Of a DNA stretch of 64,000 nucleotides, positions 11,756 to 22,462 are shown piece by piece (position 1 is the first letter of the stretch; every line of letters starts with the position of its first letter). The position numbers and the translations under genes are program-made. This stretch comes from Membranipora membranacea (lineage: Eukaryota > Bryozoa > Gymnolaemata > Cheilostomatida > Membraniporidae): assembly GCA_914767715.1 (NCBI GenBank), contig OU612074.1, forward strand, positions 12,324,062-12,388,061. Direction: 5' to 3'. The notes beneath the pieces are model-generated. The model was given only the letters and a program-made list of their open reading frames with translations. It had not been told where the DNA came from and did not search any database.

Positions 11756-12089
11756 TGACGCTGTAATGCATTGTTGATTACAAGAATAGCGTACCGTGGT
11801 GCAGATTGAATAGCTATTTTCATACAAAAATGAGGTTTATTCATATCCAACTCCTCTACCCTCTCCCTATTACATAAGTGTATTGAGCAATATAAATAAG
11901 GTGAGGGGCATAGAATTTATTAATCCACAAACACCCCGAAATTAACTAAATAGATTAGACAATGGCAGATGACACCTGACTATATATCACAATGATTACC
12001 GACATAGTCGTATGAACATAATATACTATGGTAGGTCAGTATCTGATGAGTGTCGGCATTGAAAAGTAAATCAAAATAATATTTTTCAG
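11756..12089. other. Short spacer upstream of the transposase exons
   Basis: No exon was identified. TACCGTGGTGCAGA at 11792 resembles the ends of the 21607-22456 MITE (TACCGTGG..CAGA), a possible but unproven element terminus. The stretch ends in a good acceptor (TATTTTTCAG) for the first transposase exon. Confidence 0.35.
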
Positions 12090-15000
12090 GGTAGCTGACC
12101 GGCTCCAAAGACAGGAGGGCAGCAATCTCCTACTCTCAGAGATAATAAAAAACTTACGCATTATCGACTATCCAATATTAGCAGTGTCAAAAAAACAAAT
12201 AACTACAGCGGTAACAGAAAAGCTGCACGTTACTGGCATCAATGAAGGCGGTGATTTAACGTTCAGAGATGTCGCTCTCAGAGAGAAGACAGTTGATGTT
12301 TACAATCTGGTAGAATCATTTAAACAAAAATTCAAGCAGTCGGTAATACAAATCGACAAAGATTTGAATGGGTCAGTAGATATGATGATAGCATCTGATG
12401 AAGGTTCTGTAAAGTTTATAACAGCAGATATGGTGAAGATGTCGCTGACAACATTCAGTGCTCTTCGTGAAAAGATAGACTGCCTTTCGAATATATTCTC
12501 TGGTGATTTGACATTCGCTCATATGTTGACGAAAGTAATTACAGCACGTTATTGTTCACTCAAATGCAGTCCAAGCTGCGTGACCTTTGTTTGGAAAAGG
12601 GGAGCCGGCGCCATAAGCTGCAATACCTGCCTCTCTACAAACAGAACCAGAAGACAATCAGCAAAGATGAAAGCTAAGCGGGAGGCCTTGGTTGATATCC
12701 AAAACAGTCTGGACGCTGTCAGCCCAGAATTTAAGGAGCATGTCAGCAACCAGATTCAGATGGCTAAGAATACTAAAGTCAACTACAATGCCAGGTATGT
12801 AGTAGATTTCTTATTTTAGTAATGAAGCTTCGCTGACAAATAAAATAACTTGCATTACCTTAAACTATGTGTATACTGAACATTTACATACCAAAATTCA
12901 TCGTAGAGGAGAAAATTTTAGCTAGAGTTAAATTTAACTAGTTTCGGAGTGGCTTCATGTCAGCGAGCACTTAATTTTGTTAATGGCATCTATATAATAA
13001 AAAGGGGGAGTAATTGTTAGCTAGCTTTAAATTTAGCTCTTTCTTGAGAATATTATATCGTTATAAGTTGTTACTATGACAATGATCCCCATTATTCTTC
13101 CTGTTGCATATGTCCGGTTCATTTTCAAAGGACTATGAATGCGAGCCTTAGGGCTAACTGCCGAAATCGAGCATCCTACGATGACATGAGAGCAGATGGT
13201 GTATTTGGCAAGCTACCTAGTCAATCTACTCTTTACAGATACAAAAACAGAGTAAAGCAACATCCAGGTATGTGTAGGATTACACTCAGTTTTCTAGTAA
13301 CGTTCTTTGTTTAATTTAGCTCATAGTCAATGCTGTTTCTACCCTTTTGAGGTGCAAGTGTAGGTAGTTGCCTTCTCATGCACCAATGATCTTGTATAAC
13401 ACGGTGAAAACATATCAAATCCTATCGTACGAATCACAGCCAAATGTACTGTAATATTTGCATTTTTACAGGAATTAACACCGAGCTTTTGACTTGGATG
13501 TCAGCAGAAGCTGAAAGGCTCAGAATAAATAAGAAGGGACGTTGGGGAGGCCTCCTTCTCGATGAGGTCACAATCCAGGTATGATCAAAGCAAAACATGA
13601 CACTTAGGAGCGGTTATCAATTAATAGCATTCACGGAATCACATGGCTTTTCCTTTCAATCAGATTTCGTCATTTATCTTCAGATCATTATAGGATAAGC
13701 TGATTTATTTCAGGCTGACGTCACACTGATTTGTTTTAGGCTGGCGTCACACTCTCGTCAAAAGATGGCAAGCCAACTATTTATGGCATGAATGACTATG
13801 GGCCCACACTTAATAACTTAAGGAAGGTCTTCCCAAAGAAAAGAACAAAACGGAAGGAGGTTGATGCAAAGGAGAAGGCCCTCACTGAGAATGTTTCGAA
13901 CAAAGTGCTGCAGTTTGTCTTTAACGGCTGGACGGGGTTTCACTTCCCAGTAGCTCACTATCCAGTAACGAGCATGGACTCAGCTGAGCTAAGGCAACTG
14001 GTTATGGAAGTCATATCTGCCCTGCATCTGCACGGATTCAAGGTACTAGATCTTGGGTTGAAATTTGTCCATATACACTGTTAATGGTATAAAACCATGG
14101 TTATCAAACTTCCCCCCCCTCCCCTCCAATAATTGACACCATTAGCTGCACACGTGTATCTGATACTGAATTGTGTGTTAGTCAATATCTTTCATGAATA
14201 ACTTGCCATTAGCATCAGATAGACACGAAAATAACATTAATATAATATAATAAATATACATAATGTTTGATGCCAGTTCTACAGATTAATTTTGTCTAAT
14301 GCTGCAATTTTCTTCTTTTCCAGACTCAATATGTTATGATGGATGGAGCCCCTATTAACAGAACAATCATTCAGGAAATCCAGAATTTATTTGGGTCGTA
14401 CAGTATGCCAAATCCCAACACCACAGATGACAAGATCACTTTCATAATGGATCCAAAGGTAATCATCTCTTTGTTACAGGCGAATTTGATAGATTTGATA
14501 TGGTTGCTCTAATTCTAAATTTGAACTAAAGGTCATAATCATAATAAATTCTTAGAATTAGATTTACTGGCCTCTGGTTGTTTCGTTAGTCATCACGCAG
14601 TTCAGGGGTGTATCCATAGGTAGAGCCAGGGGGCCATGGCCCTACCACTTTTTCAGAAAATCAATTTTGAAAAAGCTCTGAAAATTGCCATAAATGTTAT
14701 GAATACACATTGATTCTATGTATGTTTCTCAATAACAGGTGTTAAGGGGCCCTTGTGTTATTATATGTAGGGATAATGAAGTGATAGCGCGCGATGAAGC
14801 TGTTTTATAATGGTACATTTCTGCTTGTTATGAGGTTTGGAGTTGTTCAATTCATCTAAATCTGAATCCTGTGAGCTATCCTTCAGCACCATTGACCACC
14901 ACAAAACATACCTTTGGGCCAAACTTGATCAATCAGCCTCTACCTTGCAGGTATTCAGCTTGACAAAGTTCAATGTTGGTAATGTTGGCCCTACCACTTC

Positions 15001-16097
15001 AAAACCCATGGATACAGCCCTGATGCAGTCGAGGGTCATTACATATATTCCCAAATCTTTTTCAGCACACAGTTAAAAAGCTCAGAAATTCCCTAGCAAC
15101 ATCAGGAGGAAAGAAGCGCCTCATCAGGTCAAGTAAAGGTGGGTAAAACAAGTTTATTACTACTAAATTTACTTAACCATCGTTTATCATGTCTTGTTGA
15201 GTCTTTTGTGTGTGTTTTGTTAAGTTTTAAAAGTTCATTACTGTTATGGCAGGAATCATACCATGGGATCACTGGTGGCGAGTGTATCGATGGTCACAGG
15301 GAGGTTATATTAGGCAAGCTAGGAAGATCCAAAGATGCCATCTGTATCCTAAGAACCAAGAGAAGATGCGAAATGAGCTTACAGAGCAGGTGCTAGATGA
15401 GCAATTCCTCTTTGCAATGCGAGTAAGTTCAGTAAATGATGTCCCACAAGTTAATGATTTTAGTATCACTCTGCTTCAAACACATGATACCAAAGCAAGG
15501 GAGAACAATTCACAAGTTGTAATCAGATGATGCATAACTGCACCGTTCAATTTCCAAAAGATGCCAATCAAGTTACCCTGAGCATTCATTATCCGTTTTT
15601 AGCATTATGTCAGCACGTTGAACGAGCCGAAGGAGTTTGATGCCACACTAGAGCTCCTAGAAAACACCTCAAAAATTATATCAGTATTTCTAGACAACCT
15701 GTCTATGGACTCGGCATCGGACGAAAGAATGAAGAATCTACAGCAAGCCCATTCTTACTTCAAACAATTCCTCAACAAACCTTCCAAAGACTCCTTCACA
15801 TGCCAGACATCCTATGATGTACTATGTACCATAGGCGGATTATTGGAGCTCTTTAGTAGAACCATAGAGGTTAACAAAATCTCAGTTGTGCCAGGAAATA
15901 TTAATAGCGATATTGTGGAGAATTATTTCTCAATGATCAGGGGCCTTTTTAACGGGAGCTCTGAACACCCAACATACTTTCAGTTCAAAAGTATGACTAA
16001 TGCAGTCATTCTTACACAGCCCCAACTCTCCAGAAAACGAAATGCAAATATAGACAGAGCATATGTGCAAGCACCGAAAATTAAAAAGTTATACTAA
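12090..16097 (+). CDS. P-superfamily (THAP9/P-element-like) DNA transposase, 5' end incomplete
   Basis: Eight exons join in frame: 12090-12794, 13131-13267, 13472-13578, 13740-14042, 14324-14458, 15066-15138, 15253-15422 and 15603-16097 (stop). They give about 707 residues with no internal stop. The RNase H-fold signature of P transposases is visible: first Asp in LLLDEVTIQ (about residue 311), second Asp in MMDGAPINRT (424), the DPK-HTVKKLRNSL motif split across two exons (460-472), and SDIVENYFSMIRG with the catalytic Glu near 649. Exon 1 carries a Cys cluster (C-x3-C-x3-C-x13-C-x2-C) but no THAP finger. The N terminus and start codon are not visible, so an upstream exon is likely missing from the model. 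It would cut and paste an element from the nucleus of its host. The gene converges with the helicase gene at 16529-21203. Intron 5 holds a hAT-type MITE. Confidence 0.8.
13702..13753 (+). repeat. 26-bp tandem duplication of a splice acceptor
   Basis: Two 26-bp units (13702-13727 and 13728-13753, 22 of 26 identical) each contain pyrimidine-rich sequence, an AG, and GGCTG.CGTCACACT. Both copies are usable acceptors for transposase exon 4. Only the second (exon start 13740) keeps the frame; the first adds 26 nt and shifts it. Confidence 0.7.
14595..15030. mobile_element. hAT-like MITE in transposase intron 5
   Basis: 14603-15022 has inverted ends starting CAGGGGTGTATCCATAGG (left) and, read inward from the right, CAGGGCTGTATCCATGGG. 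The flanking octamers ACGCAGTT and ATGCAGTC agree at 6 of 8 positions, as expected of an aged 8-bp hAT duplication. The CAGGG termini are also hAT-like. The frame at 14837-15076 lies inside it and is not a gene. Confidence 0.65.
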
Positions 16098-16528
16098 CTG
16101 TAACGCAATACTTACAAATCTAGTTAAGACCAGTCCTCACACAAACTGCAATACCACACAGAGCTGCTGTTTTTCTGAAGTTTACGGTATTCCCGCATTG
16201 TCAGCTTGGTACCTTTCAGGTGGAACCAATTATTACAGCTGTAAATACAGATATATGTTCATAGAAAACATTTCATTATTATCACATCATAATGTAGTAT
16301 CTGGCAGCAAGCCAGTATTTTTCACAAAACAATTCCCTAAAGAATAGTGTCATTTTGATTCTGTTTCAAACTTCATTTTCTAGCAAATCCGACTTTTGTG
16401 TTCATATATCATGGCTTGCTTGTTGTCTTACAAAGTTTCATTAATTGTGGGATTTCAATTTGTGCAAGTATTCCACTTATCCCACTTAATGCTTATATAC
16501 ATGCTTTAAAATACAAAATCTCATCTCA
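16098..16528. other. Intergenic space between convergent 3' ends
   Basis: This separates the transposase stop (16097) from the helicase-gene stop (16529, minus). No gene recognised; short frames are chance. Shared 3' UTR or polyadenylation sequence is expected here but no strong AATAAA pair was confirmed. Confidence 0.4.
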
Positions 16529-19500
16529 TCAGTTTGGTGATAAATGACTTTTTTTTGTAATGATGTTTGCTACACACGTTGAGCATGAAATCCATTGGTC
16601 GTTGGCAGCTCCTGTTTCCTCCATCCCACATGTCCAGCACACTTCGACATCCTCGTCAGCTTCAACTATTGTTTCTGATAGCTTAGTGTCTGCCACTTGT
16701 ACAGCTTTCCTGAGGGCCATTGATTTCTTGAGTATATTGGCCAAATTTGATCGATACTCCCTCGCATTGGTGACAACTGAACATCTCACAAGCGCCTCAT
16801 ATAGTTCTGAAATAGATATCGTGGTAGAACAAGTTTTTTCCCTCTGTGGTTGCGGAGGGATATTGCAAATGTTTGGTATCGCGGCGCCTCGATACCAAAC
16901 AATTGCAATATCCCTCCGCAACCACAGAGGGGACAAACTTGTTCCAATATCGTAGTAGATGCAATAATTATGAAATGAGAAAAATGGTATCTTTGAAACA
17001 AAACAAGTTAAACCCTGTACCACACGAGAGGTCTTCATGCATGCCACAACTGGGATCTTTAGAGACTGGGAACATGTTATGGCTTGAGATATTCAATTTG
17101 ACAGCAGTGAATTTATATGTGGTATGTTGTTAATCTTGTTAAAATATCAAACCCCTCTAACCAAAGTACCGCTTTTATGAACCAGGAACAAATACCTTGC
17201 AGATTTTCCTGACTGACTGAGGGAAAGCAGGAAGCGAAGTAGCCAAACAACACTGTGTTTTTCTTAACAATATCAAGACAGTTCTCCATGGTATCAGACT
17301 CCACAGAAGATGCGAAGTGGGGTTTGACAGCGCAGTGAAGCCTGTAGAAGAACTCTGCCACCGAGTCAGTAATTCTTATAAGGTGTTTATACTCTCTGAT
17401 ATTAATGTCAATCAGGGAATCCGGGTCCTGTGACACATAGTTTCCTCTTACACAAATACCGTCCATGGCATTTATTAAGCACTCTCTGTGAGCTGCCAAC
17501 GCAGGCTTTGATGATACCAACTCATCGAGGCGCCTCCCATACCTCTCTCTCAATCGGTGGATATACTCCCCTCCAATGTACCTGTTGATAACAATTTTAT
17601 TGGTGATATTGAATAATATAAGCCGGTTACTTACCTACACAACAAGAGCTGACTGCGTTATACACCGACACTGTAATCACCCAATTTGTACAATGTGGAG
17701 TCACCATAACTCAATAACAACTCACCTAAGATGCCCTCTGTCAGCAGGAGAAAACGCAGAAACCTGTAACACGCGTTGGGGACTGGATGTTGTTCCTGCT
17801 AAGTCTGCAAGCGTGCTTGCCATAACACTGACCGCCTTTAGATAGAAGGCGTAGTGTTTTGCTGGATCCTGAAGCACTTTACTTCTGTAAGCCTCGGTGG
17901 ATGTGAAAAAGTGCTGACTGAAAACAAGATTGATCCAGTATGCATGCATTTCTGGTTTGCTTCCCATTCAATTGGCCCTTTTTGCCTATGGCAAGACTAG
18001 TGAAGGGGGAGCAACTCCGACAGGAACAATTAAGTTCAATACTTTAGTCACAGAAATTGAGCGTTTTATTAGTCAGTCGCACATCTATAATCATATTTCA
18101 ACATTACATCTAAATGTACAAGAATTTCAAACAAGGTTGAACATCCTGTTTTCATACATATTCAATTTCCATCTCTGCATGTCCAGATAATAAAAATAGT
18201 CACGATTTGTTCTGTTGGGTCTATTTTATCGATATAAAGACAGAAGACAAACCTTTTCATTGCTGGGTCACGGCTCTGAAGGACATTTTCTTTGTAAAAC
18301 GTCAAGCATAAGAATTTCCAGATGAATCCGGCAAACTGGCTACCACCAACACCAAGAGCTTCATCTGCTTCTATCCTCAGATCGGCCAGTTTTGCTGTGA
18401 ACACTGGGAAGTATGTTGACAGGTCAACCGATTCGATTTCGTCCACAGATAGTTGCTGCATCGTGAGAGTAGGCTGGGGCTGGGGCTCGGTATCGTCTTC
18501 CTCCTCAGTATCTGCATCACTGAGATACTATAAATAATAAAGATTTTAGAAGCAATACAAGCATAATATTAAAATAATTCAGCAGTAATTAGCAAGTGCA
18601 CATGCTTCATTTAATATTTTTCCCAGAACTTGCTAGCACCATTGAAGACAAAGATTTTTTTAAATTTTCAAAACAGCATCAGGGTGATGATGATTTTTCA
18701 GATCTCCTTTGAAACATTCAGTGAAATGGTAATAAAAGCTTGCATTATTTCTGCCTGCAACACACAGACTGTACCGATAACGTAGCGTGCAGTTTTGAGA
18801 AACATGTTATTTTTCCTGACAACAAATGATGTGATAAGTATATAATACCTTGTTGACAACTCACCTCAGCTGGAGGATGTCCAGTTTCTATGAATTTGAG
18901 ATGATCTTTCGACGGAGGTGACAGAGAGTGTAGGATATTTATACCTTTGACATCCATGTTCATCAGATGGATATCGTCCTCTGTTCTGCACCTAGAGAGT
19001 GCAACTGCTAGCATGGTGGAACTGTATACCCGTCTGAAATCGATGACAGCAAACGAAAGCGTTTGCCCCTGGCACCTATGGACAGTAATTCCCCATGCCA
19101 GTTTTATGGGAAACTGCACACGTGTGTGCAACGAGTTAGAAAACTTTCTTGAGAAGGGCATGCGTTCCAGAGAGATAACATCCCCATTGATCAGATTGAC
19201 AGTTATGGAATCATCCCCCATGGCCTTGATATTACCACGCTGTCCATTAGCAGCTTTACCAGCTACATTCATGGTGATGATGACTGGAGCATTTACTTTC
19301 AAAGATAGTTTTTGTTTGCAGCCTGATATGGCATTTAAAACTCTCATGTCACTGCCAGGTTCATCTATTGACCTGTAATGTCGGGTCTCACCCCTGGCCT
19401 TCACTAGCTCCTTAGCATTATGGATGTCCACCAGTTGGTTAGTGGCGGCGATGTACAGAGACCCTTTTTGAATATCCTTCATGGTGAGGCGACATATAAG

Positions 19501-21203
19501 ATCCTCGGCTTCCGCGGTCAACTTGCCGTTAGCCAGAGACTGAATACACCTAAAATATCATAAAATTTCAGGAGTAAGAAGTAGGGCCAACTTGTCCAAA
19601 TATCACCGCAATCTATGTATGTTTTTGCGAGCGGTGATGTCTCTTTCAAACAATATCAATAGCAAGAGGTATAATTTGTGATAGCTGGGCTCCTGTCATG
19701 TACAGTTTTCCAATTAATTTCTTTAAGTTATATGCATTTCACCAGTGGCAGAAACATTAAGCGGGATTGAACTTTATTACAATAATATAACTGTGGGTGT
19801 AATTGTTTAAAATCTGCAAAAAAGGTTGCCATTTATGCATCAAATTCGATTTTATGTTACACTATGAAGGAAATTTACGCTGCTAACCTGATGAAACGAG
19901 GGTCTTGTTGCCGGTGTACAGTTGTCAGAGTATAAACTGTAAATTTTCCGGATAAGTATGCCTCAGAACAATACAGAAAATGGCCCCGATCATTGTAGCT
20001 AGGGACAGGTGGGAGCTGGAGCAGATCTCCAACTAAAATTACTTGTATACCACCAAATGGATCTTCAACAGCCTGTAAAAACAAGTAAAGAAAAAAATCA
20101 TAATTGCATAATAAGGTTGTCATGGAATGTACATGATCGTGGGAACTAGTCTAGCATGTGGTGTCTGCACAATGTCCTAGCCATGTTCTTACCAGGCCAA
20201 TGCAATTGACACCTTACACAGGCTTTATCTGGTTGTACACAAGCTGTCATAAAAGGAAGCTATCAGGCTTTCTGATATCCGGCTATGCAAACATTTCAAA
20301 ACCACATAATTGCAGACTTGCTAGGTGAGCCAAGCTGATCTAAAATGTTACATAATTGCATATATAGATTATATAGATGGGGTAGATTTAGAAATATAAA
20401 TACTGGTACAATATAGTTCCTCGTGAATCCCTCATCTCTTTGCTATGCAACCACGCAGAGTTACAACATGTGGTATATGATTTATACCAGCACCAATACT
20501 ATTTCATTTAGGTCTATCAATAAACTTTTTGGAGAAATATCTTTTATCTACAAGGCAAAAACAGATACTTACCCTGACTGCTTGAAGTATGTCATTGGTC
20601 TTTTGAAGCAATGCAGCTGATAACATGCTGACCCCATCAACAACTAGGATTTCTGTCTTCCTAACAAAGAATACCAAATTGCATCAGAACTCTTTTCCCT
20701 AGTTAAAATTTGATTGCATTGTATGTCCATCATTGAGTTATTACATTGATATAAATAAATAAAATAACTCTAAGATGTGTATACACATTGTTTGCAGGTG
20801 CATGTGCATGAATGAAAATTTTATTTAAAATACAAAGATATTAGGGATGCGTTTTCATTCTGTCAGCAGGTCAATTTTGAAAAAAAAACCTACTAGATTC
20901 AGCGTATAGTTATATGAATATAAATAATGACTTTATTTATGTTATCATTAGCAGGGCTCTACCACTTGTAAATCCAAAGATGATATAAAACTACTCACAA
21001 AATTTCTTCTCTGATTGGCTTGTTGTTAGTGATTCTTGTCAATAGCTCATCAGTTGCGAGCGACAGATCACTAATGCCTAAAAATCTGTGTAGGGTCTTA
21101 GCGCCCTGTATAAGCGAGGCAGCTATTCCAGTTGTCGCAGTAAGGGTAACCTTTTTGTTTGAGGTCTCTCTAATTGCCTCAATCACTCTAGTTTTTCCTG
21201 ATC
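16529..21203 (-). CDS. PIF1-like helicase with novel C-terminal region and PHD-like cysteines, 5' incomplete
   Basis: Eight minus-strand exons join in phase with good splice sites: 21203-20999, 20660-20573, 20072-19888, 19549-18865, 18527-18253, 17959-17726, 17581-17196 and 16806-16529 (stop), about 777 residues. Helicase motifs of the PIF1 family are in order: Walker A GSGKT at the visible start, TGIAA with TLHRFLGI, Walker B VVDGVSM (about 77-78), GDLLQLPPV (113-121), TVHRCQGQT (315-323) and VALSRCR (342-348). Walker B normally reads DE; here it is DG. A ~390-residue region follows, with an acidic Pro/Gln-rich linker but no recognised domain. It ends in a C-x2-C...W...C-x2-C pattern like the first half of a PHD finger. 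Exons upstream of Walker A were not found. The gene converges on the P-like transposase and may belong to the same mobile element. No nuclease or Rep domain is seen, so it is not a Helitron. Confidence 0.75.
16815..16955. repeat. Compact foldback in the last helicase intron
   Basis: Arms of about 67 bp (16815-16881 and 16888-16955) pair almost perfectly around a CGGCGC loop. Core landmarks are CCTCTGTGGTTGCGG and its complement. It sits directly before the acceptor of the last exon of the minus-strand helicase gene. It may be a tiny foldback transposon or a cruciform-forming site. The overlapping open frames on both strands arise from the palindrome. Confidence 0.75.
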
Positions 21204-21600
21204 CTACAATATTAAATGACAGGGTAAGCTACTGGCTGGCTATGAAGCCACAGCCAGAATGGTATATACGGGTGGTATCGGTTTCCTGAACACAAATAAG
21301 GCGTGACTGAGTTTGAAACGAGAAGAAATAATCAGAGAATATTGCCGCAAAATCAACTTAATTATTGTCATTTGTTTCTTCTATACAAGTTTGGAGCTTG
21401 TTTGGTTTTACTAATCTCCTTATATGTTGTTTTTGGATCAAATTTAAGTGTGGATATATATATATATATATAAATACTTTATAGACAACGCCCAATCTAA
21501 CGTGGCAAATATGGCAAATAACACAATCAAATAAATTCAGTTCTGCTAACTTGGTTACTGTCACCTCGCTGCCAATCTTTCATATGGACTAACCACATAG

Positions 21601-22462
21601 CATATCTACCGTGGCCCAGAAAGACGGATAAAATTAAACTTATCTGCTGTGAATTTAATTTAATAAGGTTTAAGTTGAATTAAACATTTAATTGAATTTA
21701 ATCAAACTTTTCTGCATCAAACTTCTCTGCACCAAACTTTTCTACTCTGCATCAAACTTTCCTCACTGAATCAAATTTTTCTATTCTACTTTCGATGAGA
21801 ATGTTATTTGAGAAATATAAAAAGCTGACTGGGTTTTGATCGCCCATGAGTTTGTTGGTGTGTGCTTTGACGGAGAGTGTATTTTGAAGTCTGTGTTTAT
21901 ATGTAAAGTTTTTAAATACACGTGGCTAAGTGGGAGTGTTGAAATACATGGTTGAATTAGCTGACCTGACCTCAGACTTTGAGGTGGCCTGTCATCAGCC
22001 TATCTATTATGTCATAACAACAAGCATTGTTATCTTACTATGGTGGTGGGATCTGTCAATACTTTTTGTCAATCGTATAATTCCTTTTTATACATCTACC
22101 TAATATCAATCAGTATCTTAATTAATATCTTCAGTCATGATCATCTAGCTCGAATATATGCATGTAAAGCCAGTAATATATTATATAGGGTGGCTGATAT
22201 CAACGTACCGGAAAAGTTTGATTCAGAGTGAAAAGTTTGATTCAGAGTAGAAAAGTTTGATTCAGAGTAGAACAGTTTGACGCAGAACAGAAGAGTTTGA
22301 TTCAGAACAATAAAGTTTGATGCAGAACAGAAAAGGAGAAGTTTGATGCGGAAAAGTTCGATTGAATTCAATGAAATGTTTGATTTGATTCAGGCCATTT
22401 TAAATTAAATTCACAGCAGATAAGTTTAATTTTATCCGGCTTTCTGTGCCACGGTACATATC
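21601..22462. mobile_element. 850-bp MITE with 6-bp target duplication CATATC
   Basis: CATATC lies at 21601-21606 and 22457-22462. Inside, 21607-22456 has inverted ends starting TACCGTGG (right copy CCACGGTA). Each arm continues for about 60 bp of close match, then about 130 bp of imperfect 15-20 bp repeats built on TCTGNATCAAACTTTTC (left) and its complement (right). The centre is unique and non-coding. A 6-bp duplication is uncommon among cut-and-paste families (Dada and Polinton-type integration are possibilities). The mobilising transposase is unknown. Confidence 0.8.

Noticed and set aside
11555-11827. 90-codon minus-strand frame
   Set aside because: Lies in the right arm of the 11046-11748 foldback; no coding signal beyond absence of stops.
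12549-12749. Minus-strand 66-codon frame
   Set aside because: Shadow of transposase exon 1.
16560-16955. Plus-strand 131-codon frame
   Set aside because: Antisense of the last helicase exon and of the foldback; no domain or splice support.
18947-19378. Plus-strand 143-codon frame
   Set aside because: Shadow of helicase exon 4, which carries recognisable motifs on the minus strand.
18745-21203. Helitron
   Set aside because: The helicase is PIF1-like, but no Rep/HUH nuclease, no TC...CTRR ends with a hairpin, and no AT insertion site were found.
21358-21564. 5' exon of the helicase gene
   Set aside because: No PIF1 N-terminal motif (glutamine motif before Walker A) and it includes a TA microsatellite.
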